From Dallia pectoralis (Eukaryota; Chordata; Actinopteri; Esociformes; Umbridae): 64,000 nucleotides of DNA. Numbering within the stretch: the first letter of the stretch is position 1; each line of letters opens with the position of its first letter. The notes below the pieces were generated by a model. The model was not told the DNA's origin. It was given only the letters and a program-made list of their open reading frames with translations, and did not search any database. Where the stretch lies: positions 2,267,788-2,331,787 of the forward strand of contig CM055745.1 in the NCBI GenBank assembly GCA_029465975.1, written 5' to 3'. Below are positions 53,991 through 64,000 of the stretch, one piece after another. The translations under genes were made by a program, and so were the position numbers.

Positions 53991-55518
53991 AGGGCCACTT
54001 CACCGAAAAAAAATATTTTTTCTCACTTATCGTGGTCACTTATGCAGTAGAAATGTCAAAGAATCTTTGAAATTGGTTTCTAGGCAGAGAAAAAGATTAA
54101 AATGTGTTTTTGGCTCATGTGGATGAAATACACCAAATCCCAGAATGCACTTCTTTCGCTGCTCTACGAGTCCACTCCCAAGCCAAGCCTACCGGCTCGA
54201 GAGGGCAGGCAGAAGGGAAGGCTAGCTACTAGCTAATTGACTGGAAAACAGAAGACACCGGTTAACATGAGTCTCCGTGACGAGTTTCTTGATAAAGCAC
54301 TTTAAATACTAGCCTTGCGTTGTACCGGGATGTACATCCAACACAAGGAAAGGACATGTAGTTAGTTTCCATCGTTTTCCCGTTGAACATTTAGAGCGGT
54401 GCAAACAGTGGTTGCGGGCTATCAACCACCCCAAGTTCCGAGAATATTTGTAATTAATAAAAGTATTTATTTACATTATAGACTTTGAACTTTTATTGTT
54501 TTTAAACATAATATAAACAATTTCACACTCATAGCTCTTCCAGGGCTTCAGCAGTTTCTTGATAGCCACAGTATTGTCCGTCAGGAGCTGGAAATCTCTG
54601 TCTGATGTCCTAAACAACACAGGCAGGCAAAACAAGACGATATAGCCTTTCCCCAGTCTCTCTCTTTGCAGGACCCATTCCACGAAATGACGGTAGGCTG
54701 TTAGGCGATATTGTCTGAAAACAAATAAGCACAACGTTAGCAACGCAAGCTATTTGCACCTACAATAGGCTAGCTAGCATATATGTAAATATAACCGATA
54801 GCTCAGATAACTGACGTGAACAACAAATAAATGCTCTATTACGCATGCTGGCGGTCCCGTTTCTAATGCAGATTCAGTTATTTCTTCAAGAAGAAAATGG
54901 CATCGCTGAAATTCGCAACAGCAGCGGGACTCTATCTGTGTCCATAGGCGCACAACGAGAGCACTGGCACCACCAGTCCGCCCCAGCTCGAGACTGTACG
55001 GGCTCTTCCTCATGACCGCCAGGCAAGCTTCGCTCCTCTGCAGCAGCAGCCTCTTGTTACTCCGTCAACCGCTGTATTGCGGCTCGTACAGGCAGCCACG
55101 AACATCGGATTCGCGCAACAGATCTTCAAAATCCTTTCCATTTCATCTTAAAAATTACATTCTGCCATTGTGTTTAGTCTAAAACTCGCATTTCTCCACA
55201 ACAAGCAACATCGGGTTAGCTTAGCTACAAGATGGCTGACACTGTTTTGAGAATCTGTGACGAGGCCCCACCCCATATGGGCGGGTTGAAAAAATGACGA
55301 AGTAGCGTCTACTTCTGTCAGTAGTTTATAGCCTCTTTTAAAAAATCCTCCAATGACGTAAAAATCGTCATTTTACGTCATTGGAGGATTTTTTCTTGAC
55401 TTAAAATCAAGATATCTCTCTTATCAGATGGAGTTGAGGGGTGGGAGTAAGGTCATTGGAAAATACTAAAATTTGTCTACTGATACAAAGCTAAATGCAA
55501 AATCGATGAAGTGGCTCT
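53991..55518 (+). mobile_element. Kolobok-like DNA transposon with THAP domain
   Basis: Flanked by TTAA on both sides (53987-53990, 55519-55522), with terminal inverted repeats AGGGCCACTTCACC and, on the other end, AGAGCCACTTCATC. Inside, near 54314-54451, the plus strand encodes a THAP zinc finger: CVVPGCTSNTRKGHVVSFHR and FPVEHLERCKQWLRAI, ending after HPKFREYL. TTAA target sites combined with a THAP protein point to Kolobok; piggyBac shares TTAA but lacks THAP. At about 1.5 kb without a recognisable DDE domain it is probably non-autonomous or decayed. Confidence 0.65.
55340..55394. repeat. Perfect 24-bp inverted repeat (hairpin)
   Basis: Two perfectly complementary 24-base arms (55340-55363 and 55371-55394) separated by 7 bases. 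The arm core is CCTCCAATGACGTAAAA. It lies inside the Kolobok-like element, near its right end. Confidence 0.85.
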
Positions 55519-55671
55519 TTAATATGGCACACCCATTCAGCAGCATTGGCCTTATCATTGTGTGTTTCTTAAAAACAGACCACATCATGAAAAATTAAAA
55601 AAAGAGAGAAAACTGAAAAAAGACAGATGAAGGAACCCAAAACTGACGAAACACCCTGTTTCCACACATAA

Positions 55672-57347
55672 CTACTTACATTTTCTTCTTGCTTTCCCAC
55701 GAGCACTTCGACTTTTAGCTGTGACAATTTTCCTCAACCGGAAACGCTTTTTAGCACTCAGTTCCTCCACCCCCACAGTCTTCTGTAGCACCCTTGCAGA
55801 CCTTACAAATTTTCCCTCATCAAAATAATTTGAAAGTTTCACCGATTTGCGCTCCCAAAGAACGAGATCGCGGTTACAAGCGGCCGAAATGGGTTTTCTC
55901 AGAAAGGTGGCTGGCCTCTCCCTTAGGGATAGGGTGAGAAGCTCAGTCATCCGAGAGGAACTCGGAGTAGAGCCGCTGCTCCTTTGCGTAGAAAGGAGCC
56001 AGTTGAGGTGGTTCGGGCATCTTGTACGAATGCCACCTGGGCGCCTCCCTCGAGAGGTGTTCCAGGCACGTCCAGCTGGGAGGAGACCTCGGGGAAGACC
56101 CAGGACTAGGTGGAGAGATTATATCTCCACACTGGCCTGGGAACGCCTCGGGATTCCCCAGTCAGAGCTGGCTAATGTTGCCCGGGAAAGGGAGGTTTGG
56201 GGTCCCCTGCTAGAGCTGCTACCCCCACGACCCGACCCGGATAAGCGGTTGAAGATGAGATGACCGATTTGCCAAAAGTTTTGTCCAGAAACTCATTCAC
56301 CTCATCAAGCGTGTAAACTGAATCCTCACCACCTGCTGACACTCCAGCAGGGCCATCAGTGATGTCCTCCTCTTCCTCACTCTCAGCAGCCAAAGACTCC
56401 TGACTTCCTCCTGCCTCACTCAACAACAAACCACCAGCCTTTTCACTACTACAACTGGGCACCTCCACTGTCTGAGAAACCAGAAGCTCCTGGCCCTCCT
56501 CTCGTAACACACCACTAGTGCTAGCCATCTGCTCCACCATCTGATCAACCAACACTTCACCACTAATCCCTTATATTTCATCCACCACTACAGACCCCAG
56601 TTCACCAGTCACCACCACATTTTTAACCTGCTGCAAATTGAATCCCCCACTCACCACTTCTATCGGTTGAGCCACCTGCTCATCCCTGGTTTCATTCAGG
56701 TCCGCCACCACTACTGGCGCATCCCTGTTCCCACTCTGGTCCGCTTGCTGCGCTACCACTACTGGCGCATTAGCGCCCCTATTAGCAGTCTCTACCCCCG
56801 TATTAACAGCCACCACAGGAGTCTCTTGTACCCCATTTGTATTCTTATCATTATGTGGGCACGCCTGACGTTTATGTCCGACATCCCCACATTCAAAACA
56901 TCGTTGGCTGCCTGTACTGGCATACGCCATATACAGCCGGTCTTCATATTTAACTTTAAATGACAAATCCAAAGTCTGTTCAGGTGAGTCAAGAAACATG
57001 AATACTTGTCGCCTAAACGACATAACCCTCTTTAGGTCCGGGTGTTTACACCCCAGAGGAACCATCTTCATTGAGCTGGCAAACTTGCCATATCGCGTTT
57101 ACTCGCAAGTTATTAATTCATCTGGGATCAATGGCGGCATATTTGAAACAGTAACCCGTGTTGACGGCGCATACAGCGGTGTTACCTGGTAAAACATACC
57201 GTTCAGTATCACTCCTTGCTCAACCAATATATGTACCAGGCGTTCCTCCTTTAAAAACACCACCACTGCCCTGTTCATCCTAGATGCATATGACACATTA
57301 TCATAGCCTAAAGCCTGTTTTATGCTTCTGCGTCGAATCGACGGCAT
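55672..57347 (-). pseudogene. Tx1/L1-type LINE ORF1 with CCHC knuckle, broken
   Basis: The minus strand carries, in a single frame from 57347 down to the LINE insertion, an RRM-like/ORF1 part (VTPLYAPSTRVTVSNMPPLI), FRRQVFMFLDSPEQTLDLSF, a CCHC knuckle (CFECGDVGHKRQACPH), an acidic region (ESEEEEDITDGPAG), and a basic C-terminus (KRFRLRKIVTAKSRSARGKA). In-frame stops interrupt it near 57099 and 56571, and a LINE fragment of another family is inserted at 55851-56262. This matches ORF1 of fish Tx1/L1-like LINEs, an RNA-binding protein. No ORF2 follows. Confidence 0.7.
55851..56262 (+). mobile_element. 5'-truncated LINE with 10-bp target duplication
   Basis: Encodes the C-terminal end of a LINE polyprotein: AAEMGFLRKVAGLSLRDRVR, LLCVERSQLRWFGHLVRMPP, RRPRGRPRTRWRDYISTLAW. 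It ends GGATAAGCGGTTGAAGATGA plus an ATGA tail. Direct repeats ACCGATTTGC flank it (55841-55850 and 56263-56272), the signature of target-primed insertion. It interrupts the Tx1/L1-type ORF1 in antisense. Confidence 0.88.
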
Positions 57348-57970
57348 ACCCTCGCAGACCCCTCAGCGCCGACGCGAACCCCTCTCCGACCCCTCCGCCG
57401 AAGCTCGACGTGCACCTCCAAAAAATTGTAACTACGTGTCGAGGTGACGCAGACCACAAGGGCTGTGATTGGTCACAGTATACATCATTTCCGGAGTGTA
57501 GCTTTTTCCGGCTTCCCTCTCCCGTAACAAATTCGCCAATCCTTCCCCTGTCTTCGTGCACTGGTCGTACAGACCACCTTTGCTGACGTCTTCTTTTTCT
57601 TCTGCGATTAAACATTTGCAATAAAATCATTTGTTGTTCAACGTCGATTAGCTCCAGCTGCAACAACATTCTCTCTCTTTCGCTCACCATTGTCAGAAAT
57701 GAAAAAGCGGAAAGGGCGCACGGAACCAAAACAAACTAGCAAAGAGATTCGCGAACCCCACACCCCCCTAGCGTTCTGGCGGTGAAATGCAACGCAACCC
57801 GACGCAGAACCATAAAACGGCCACGACGCCGTAGGAGTGACGGCGTAGCTACCAGTACTTCCTCCGCTGTAATAGTTGGGTCTGTAACGCACCTGAACCC
57901 ATGTCGGAGCGACAAGGACGGCGTCCCCAACCGGGTTGCCATCCCCAACACCCCACGGTAATCTCAAGAA
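57348..57970 (-). mobile_element. Possible Harbinger-related DNA transposon fragment
   Basis: A minus-strand frame (57729-57301) reads MLLQLELIDVEQQMILLQMF followed by RRRKRRRQQRW, RGRIGEFV, which recalls the N-terminus of fish PIF/Harbinger transposases. GC-rich ends containing ACGGCGTAGCTAC may be terminal sequence. Boundaries not established. Confidence 0.35.
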
Positions 57971-58630
57971 GAATTACCCTCCAAAGTCACGAAAAGGAAA
58001 ACTGAAGAAGAAATTAAATCCCAAAGAAAAACAACAATAACCAAAAAGTTTGTTAGCAGTTTGTTAGCACTCTCCACGCACACGCCCACACTCCCAGCAT
58101 GCAGTGAGAGAGAGAGCGAGAGTGCGCGAGAGAGGGTCCTGAAACTGCGGTCCTTGATCTGCGGTCCTGAAACTGCAGCCTCCGGTTGTGCAGGAATACC
58201 CTTCTCGACTGAGATCAAAGGTCCGTTGGCCCCACCTAGTGGTGAACTTATGTAATACATGTGCGGGGGAGGGGACACGTGTAGCTGAGTTGAAAACGAA
58301 AGTAAAATTTCTGTTCAATATCCATTTTGTTCTGACGGAGCAGTATGAGATTTACATTTTTAAACTGAAAATGATTTACCAAATGATTTCATAATTATTA
58401 TTATAAACCCATAGCAGAGGGAACAACAACTTGGAGTAAGTAAGTATCAGTATTAAAGTAAGTAAGTGCTACTTCAGTTAAGAGCAGAAATTCATTATAT
58501 GTTTGATGTATCGTATTTCTTGATCATTGTTATGTGTCATTCTTCAGTTTGTTTCTAATCCAGACATTGTGTCTAGTCTTTACAGTATAATTATTGATCC
58601 AAAGTGTTTTTCTCCATTATGTGTTTACAG
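57971..58630. other. Spacer, nothing supported
   Basis: Contains GA-rich low-complexity sequence (about 58105-58135). The stretch 58560-58630 (ATTGATCCAAAGTGTTTTTC) matches the intron sequence upstream of NLR copy 1, so the duplication includes intron. Confidence 0.45.
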
Positions 58631-58638
58631 GTCTAAGA

Positions 58639-58959
58639 ATGAACAGGGCTACTTCCTTTAAAATGAGTCTTACTGGCGGGAGAGAAGACAGGGGCACTGC
58701 CTCTGAAATCAGTCTCTCTGGGGAACATGACACCACAGCTATAAGGTGACATTATATTATTTTTTTCCCAATCTGAGTTCAGAGTAGAAAAGTGACTGAA
58801 TGTTAGAAAGTCCACTATAAACATAAACACTCTGTTGTATTTAACTATTATTTCCAGAGACCATAAAAAGAGACCAACCTCTCCTGTACCCAGCTGTGTG
58901 TCCATGAAGAGTGACCAGTCTATGGGATGTCCTATTACGTTCCGAAAAGGAGTTTCAAG
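58639..58959 (+). CDS. NLRC3-like NLR leader exons, copy 2
   Basis: Exon 58639-58745 and exon 58858-58959, homologous to the pair at 48566-48849. Here an upstream in-frame ATG (58639) adds MNRATSFK before MSLTGG. The second exon has diverged: RDHKKRPTSPVPSCVSMKSD then QSMGCPITFRKGVS, 15 bases shorter overall. Five bases after its donor stands the target duplication of a LINE insertion. No NACHT or LRR exon occurs in the following 5 kb. Confidence 0.68.
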
Positions 58960-58977
58960 GTGAGAAACAGAGGGAAT

Positions 58978-59594
58978 CTCCTCATCATCTCATCTTCAAC
59001 CGCTTATCCGGGGTTGGGTCGCGGGGGTAGCAGCTCTAGCAGGGGACCCCAAACTTCCCTTTCCCGGGCAACATTAGCCAGCTCTGACTGGGGAATCCCG
59101 AGGCGTTCCCAGGCCAGTGTGGAGATATAATCTCTCCACCTAGTCCTGGGTCTTCCCCGAGGTCTCCTCCCAGCTGGAGGCGCCCAGGTGGCATTCGTAC
59201 AAGATGCCCGAACCACCTCAACTGGCTCCTTTCTACGCAAAGGAGCAGCGGCTCTACTCCGAGTTCCTCTCGGATGACTGAGCTTCTCACCCTATCCCTA
59301 AGGGAGAGGCCAGCCACCTTTCTGAGAAAACCCATTTCGGCCGCTTGTACCCGCGATCTCGTTCTTTCGGTCATGACCCAGCTTTCATGACCATAGGTGA
59401 GGGTAGGAACAAAATTGACCGGTAGATCGAGAGCTTTGCCTTTCGGCTCAGCTCTCTTTTCGTCACAACGGTGCGGTGAAGCGAATGCAACAGCCCGAAC
59501 GAGATACGTGGCATCTCTCTCCTCTCCATCCTGTGGGCCCACCACTCACAGGAACAACCGCAGGGGTCGGGTGCGCTGTCATATGGGTGGCAGT
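58978..59594 (-). mobile_element. LINE fragment with 14-bp target duplication
   Basis: Same family as 55851-56262 but antisense, with more 5' sequence (LTYGHESWVMTERTRSRVQA, then AAEMGFLRKVAGLSLRDRVR). Internal deletion relative to the first copy in the PPGRL...RRPRGRP region. Flanked by GAAACAGAGGGAAT at 58964-58977 and 59595-59608. The 3' end carries an ATG-type short repeat tail (CATCATCTCATCTTC on the plus strand). Confidence 0.88.
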
Positions 59595-59629
59595 GAAACA
59601 GAGGGAATGAGGGAGGGAAATACATAGTT

Positions 59630-59985
59630 TGTATGTTCTAGGTACATGTGTTTATTAGTGTTTTGTTAACCTACACTATACAGGTTTATATTCTGATATA
59701 TTAATACTATGGGTGTTTATTAGTGTTTTGTTAACCTACACTATACAGGTTTATATTCTGATATATTAATACTATGGGTGTTTATTAGTGTTTTGTTAAC
59801 CTACACTATACAGGTTTATATTCTGATATATTAATACTATGGGTGTTTATTAGTGTTTTGTTAACCTACACTATACAGGTTTATATTCTGATATATTAAT
59901 ACTATGGGTGTTTATTAGTGTTTTGTTAACCTACACTATACAGGTTTATATTCTGATATAAATACTATGGGTGTTTTTTTTAATA
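59630..59985. repeat. 65-bp minisatellite, about five copies
   Basis: Near-perfect units containing GGTGTTTATTAGTGTTTTGT, TAACCTACACTATACAGGTT and TATATTCTGATATATTAATA. The last copy lacks TATT. Confidence 0.92.
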
Positions 59986-60029
59986 ATAATGACATTGTCA
60001 ATCTACACTTTCAAAGTGTGATTTACAAA

Positions 60030-61840
60030 AGAGTTCAGGCGTTTTAGTATAATAGATTGACTTCCATGTGTGTATTAAGTATTGATCCTATATAGGGTTG
60101 GGTATTGGTTGGGTTTTATCCGATACCAGTACCTACTCAGTATTTTTTAAACGGTTCCGGTGCTTAAATGGTTCTTGAACCGGTACGGAAAACAAAACTG
60201 CACACACTTTGTAAAAAAATAATACCCTTTTATTTACAGGGCCAAACTGAACACAATATTAACTTAAATCTTTAAACAATATTAATACAGGGTATTGTTT
60301 ACGTGAAATGCAGCCAAACCTTGGAGCGTTTACAGGGAGATTTCCAGTATTTAAATGTATTTTAAAAAATGAAAATGTTTTATTTTGAAAAACCAAATGT
60401 TGTGCAACATGTGAAAGCCCTTTTAGACAATATGAAAGTAAATTGAGGTTTCCAAGTTATTTCACAAAGGTTTTTACCGTTTGAAAATCTCTTACACCAT
60501 TTCCTTAAAAAAACAAAGCTGTGCAAAATGTGGGTGTCCTCAATAAAACAATCTGACAGTGGTTTGAAGTTTCATGGCCAAATGGTTTAACAGCTATTGA
60601 ATTCTTAACTTTAAGACTTGTACTTTATTGACGGTCCCTAACTATAAGCTGTCGGAGGTTTCTGTCCGCCGATCACCAGTGTGTAGTGTGGCTGCTTGCG
60701 GGAAAACCGGACCTGATCTTGGGCTCCGAATATCCGTTGAATATCCAATATCCAACCAACTTTACCTCGGTCTGAGATGAAGCAAATATATTTGTGCGGG
60801 AATTTCTCGCACTATAAAAACTAACCTCGCGGGAATGGTTTAATATATGCGCAATCCCGCACCGAAATTCAAGCCCCGGGACATCGGTTAGGTCGAATCC
60901 TGCGTTTAGCCTCATTAATCCTCTCGCTGTCAGTTCAACAAGTGTGCCGAGTTAGCGGCGCTGACGTCACGTAAGTTGACGCCGGAACACCAGGGGGCGG
61001 TAAAAAAAAGTCAGGCACCGAAATCAGGCACCGAAATTATCGTTCTTATTCGATCTCGTTACTACCGTTTACGTCGGAAACGCTTCCCTTTTGGCACCGA
61101 GTTTCGGTACCCAACCCTAATCCTATAGGTGTTTTAGTATAATAGACTGACTTCCATGTGTGTATTATTTATTGATCCTATATGTGTTTTAGTATAATAG
61201 ACTAACTTCTATGTGTGTATTAAGTATTGATCCTATAGGTGTTTTAGTATAATAGATTGACTTCCATGTGTGTTTTAAGTATTGATCCTTTAGGTGTTTT
61301 AATATAATAGATTGACTTCCATGTGTGCATTAAGTATTGATCCTATAGGTGTTTTAATATAATAGATTGACTTCCATGTGTGTATTAAGTATTGATCCTA
61401 TATGTGTTTTAGTATAATAGATTGACTTCCATGTGTGTATTAAGTATTGATCCTATATGTGTTTTAGTATAATAGATTGACTTCCATGTGTGTATTAAGT
61501 ATTGATCATATAGGTGTTTCAGTATAATAGATTGACTTCCATGTGTGTATTAAGTATTGATCCTATAGGTGTTTCAGTATAATAGATTGACTTCCATGTG
61601 TGTATTAAGTATTGATCCTATAGGTGTTTCAGTATAATAGATTGACTTCCATGTGTGTATTAAGTATTGATCCTATAGGTGTTTTAGTATAATAGATTGA
61701 CTTCCATGTGTGTATTAAGTATTGATCCTATAGGTGTTTCAGTATAATAGATTGACTTCCATGTGTGTATTAAGTATTGATCCTATAGGTGTTTTAGTAT
61801 AATAGATTGACTTCCATGTGTGTATTAAGTATTGATCCTT
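60030..61840. repeat. 55-bp minisatellite split by a hAT element
   Basis: One copy at 60030-60092, then thirteen copies at 61120-61840. Units contain TTTTAGTATAATAGATTGAC, TTCCATGTGTGTATTAAGTA and TTGATCCTATAGGTG. The hAT element 60093-61119 splits one unit. Confidence 0.93.
60093..61119. mobile_element. Non-autonomous hAT element with 8-bp TSD
   Basis: Terminal inverted repeats TAGGGTTGGGTA at the left and, reversed, at the right end (GGTACCCAACCCTA). The 8-bp target duplication ATCCTATA is perfect (60085-60092 and 61120-61127). The 1027-bp interior has no transposase frame. TAGGGTTGGGTA ends and 8-bp duplications are hallmarks of fish hAT elements. Confidence 0.9.
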
Positions 61841-62562
61841 GTCATGTCAATTCGTGGTTACAAGTTGTACTGAGCACTCCAGCCTAGATTCACCCAGGAC
61901 GCAGAGCACTCCCAAACTGCAGGGGGCAACCATGCAACAACAGATGGTGGAAAGTGCTCTTGGAACCATATTAGCCTGCGCACCCAGAGGAAGGCATGGC
62001 ATTGAAATGTTTCGTGAAAGCTCAGTTGACTCTCACTCGTTCCTAAAAAGAGATACTATGACCACAGCACCTGATCATCCAAAGAAGCAACTGGTAGGAC
62101 AGAATGAGATTGAATGTGTTGAGTTCAGGCTTCTATATGACTTTTAAGTTTAATTATGGGATAGGTATTTTAATTATTAGAGATCCCAGGTTAATCTGAA
62201 TGATATTGTTTGGTTTGAGGATTCACTACTACTAGTATTACTTTGAGAAAGTGGTATTATGATTTATTTGTAACTAATTCATGGTTTTGGTTTGTGTATT
62301 TTGAAGGTTATCAACCTCTTCTGTTCCATCCCTGATCTTTCAAACCATTTTGAAGAGAATAAAAAAGTGAACAGATTTGAGTTGTCCTTTGCGTTCATTA
62401 GAGAAAAAGCAGTTTTCAAGTCTGAGCAGAGCTGTGACCTATTAGAAAACACAGAAAACACAAAAAGACAGTTGATAACCAGCGTGGCAGTGAGGACAAG
62501 GATCAAAGGCCTGAAGTCAAGCTGTCGACGCAAAGGAAGAATTGACTGGAAAACTCTTCACC
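61841..62562 (+). other. Putative LTR/leader of the BEL/Pao element
   Basis: Sequence between the 55-bp array and the gag start. No domain in its short frames. It may hold the 5' LTR and leader, but LTR ends cannot be set because the second LTR is outside the window. Confidence 0.3.
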
Positions 62563-64000
62563 ATGGCAAAGGAAACTCTTGGGAGAACAGTCAAGCAACT
62601 GACGCAAGAGCGGACCTTGGCTAAATCTGCTTTCACCAAGCAAGCAAACTACCTGAGCAAAGCTGCAGATGGCATGATGAAGCATGAACTTCAAGAGGAG
62701 TTCAGCAAGCTCAGTTCCCTGGCAAGGTATGTCAGCGATGCAAATGAAGACTACAGGGATGGCCTACTGGCTGAAGCGGAAACTGAGGAGGATGAAGAAG
62801 TCAAGCTCGACACGCACCAGCAGGCTGAGCTTGAAAGGACAATGGAAGAGTGCAACAAGAGACTGGGGGACATCCGTGAGGCAGTCCAATCCAACCTCTG
62901 GGCAAGATATGGCAAAGAGGAAGTAGACTTTGCAATCCAAGAAGCGGAAGAAGCCTGTGACAGAGCCCAAGCAAGCCCCATCACGGCTATTAATAGAGAC
63001 AGGTATGAACTACAGCTGGAAAGAGCGAGGAGGCTAATCCATGATGCAACTGAAAGCCTGAAATACTGGGAAAAATGGATCCCACATGGTCAGACAGCAT
63101 ACCTGAAAGGCAGATTAAAAGACCTGAGAATATCCGGCAGCAACCTCGAGGCCAGAAGGGTAGAATTCCTCACCGCACAACAAAATTGCAGAAGAGGAAA
63201 GAAGGGGTCCAGACCAACAGCCTCAACCAACAGCAGTTTAACAACCAGTGGTGAGAATAAGGCCAACCAGTCTACCTAAATTCATTGGGATTAGGAGGAA
63301 TTTCCATAGATGGAGGAGAGACTGGGAAAGTCTGCAAAAACAGGGAGAGCCGACTGGATCAGTGGAAGTGAAGAAGTTCCAACTCCTTGACAGTGTGGAC
63401 GAGAGGATATGTAGAGACCTGGGCTTGTCGAGATACAACAGTGCTGAAGAGTACTCCAAACAGGTATGGAAACAAGCCAATGATTTGGAGATAATTGAAG
63501 ACCTAGAGAGGATCCCTCCTTTAAAGTCACACCAGCCAAGAAAGGTAATTGACCTAATTCAGGCTGTGGAAAAGGCCCTGAATGACCTCATGGAACTTGA
63601 AAGCACTGGAGCCATAAAGAATCCCCTTGTGATCAGATCCATAGAGAGCAAGCTCCCAGATAATATAAAGAGGGACTGGCTGACATTCATGGTCAATCCA
63701 AAAAATTGAGTCACGCCTGAAAATCACTTCGACATCATTCTAACATTCTTAAAGACACGAGGACATTCTAGAGAAACTAGCCCAATTGGGTGTAAGTGAA
63801 AAACCTGAAAAGAATGCTACGTACCTGGAGAAGAGGTATGCCTCCACAAAGTCCACGAGGAAAGGAGGATGTGTTGTCTGTGGAGATGAGAAGCATCGTG
63901 AGAAGATCTTCTTTTGTAAGCAGTTTAAAGAACTAAAACCTGGTGAGAAGCTGGATGCTATCGAAAGGCTGAGAGCATGTAGAAGATGCCTCAGATGTCA
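62563..64000 (+). mobile_element. BEL/Pao-type retrotransposon gag, broken, cut by window edge
   Basis: The gag starts at the ATG at 62563 (context CACCATGG) with MAKETLGRTVKQLTQERTLA and a helical, Glu-rich region with ELQEEFSKLSSLARYVSDAN, as in BEL/Pao gag N-termini. That frame ends at 63279. The next part (about 63248-63709; SLPKFIGIRRNFHRWRRDWE, ALNDLMELES) is in another frame and ends in a stop. A Cys/His-rich zinc-binding part (CVVCGDEKH...CKQF...CRRCLRCH) follows in a further frame to the edge. At least two frame disruptions make the copy inactive, unless some are sequencing errors. Confidence 0.7.

Overview
The window is nuclear DNA of a ray-finned fish, probably a teleost. Evidence: intron-rich vertebrate genes, a fish-type nothepsin/cathepsin D-like aspartic protease, fish NLRC3-like leader exons, and Tc1, hAT, DIRS, Kolobok-like, Tx1/L1-like and BEL/Pao elements. 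I cannot fix the species. I rebuilt five gene models by eye from splice sites and reading-frame closure; exon phases close in all of them.

Layout. 20-2493 (+): 3' part of a mucin-like cadherin (cdhr5-like). 4853-14224 (-): nothepsin-like protease, nine exons, 388 codons. 14812-17539 (-): cytosolic 5'-nucleotidase I-like protein, six exons, with key catalytic residues changed. 25023-33082 (+): synaptotagmin, probably syt8, eight coding exons, 402 codons. 40286-44331 (+): a protein with a dual-specificity-phosphatase-like domain that lacks the catalytic arginine, four coding exons, 422 codons. From 48.5 kb on there are no complete genes. Two copies of the leader exons of a fish NLR gene (48566-48849 and 58639-58959) sit among transposon remains: a DIRS-like element with a nested insertion, a Kolobok-like THAP element with TTAA ends, a Tx1/L1-type ORF1 broken by a LINE fragment, a second LINE fragment, a hAT element with a perfect 8-bp target duplication, and a BEL/Pao gag at the right edge.

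Minisatellites make up roughly a third of the window (about 21 kb), with units of 17 to 78 bp. Several begin exactly at exon borders of the genes here. The 24/20-bp array of the synaptotagmin intron (26296-30745), the 46-bp array (7100-8045) and the 48-bp array (5165-5401) of the protease gene all carry the end of the preceding exon plus its 5' splice site in each unit, so each array holds many copies of an authentic splice donor. Two further arrays (8586-12545 and 25560-26134) run up to 3' splice sites. A three-copy repeat at 14729-14852 repeats the last coding segment and stop codon of the nucleotidase-like gene. This splice-site-anchored repeat growth is the most unusual thing I see.

The genes form no operon or pathway. 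Their neighbourhood (CDHR5-like, cathepsin D-like, SYT8-like) recalls human 11p15.5, where from memory CTSD and SYT8 are close together and CDHR5 lies in the same band. A 500-base run of N (47772-48271) is an assembly gap inside a 60-bp minisatellite.
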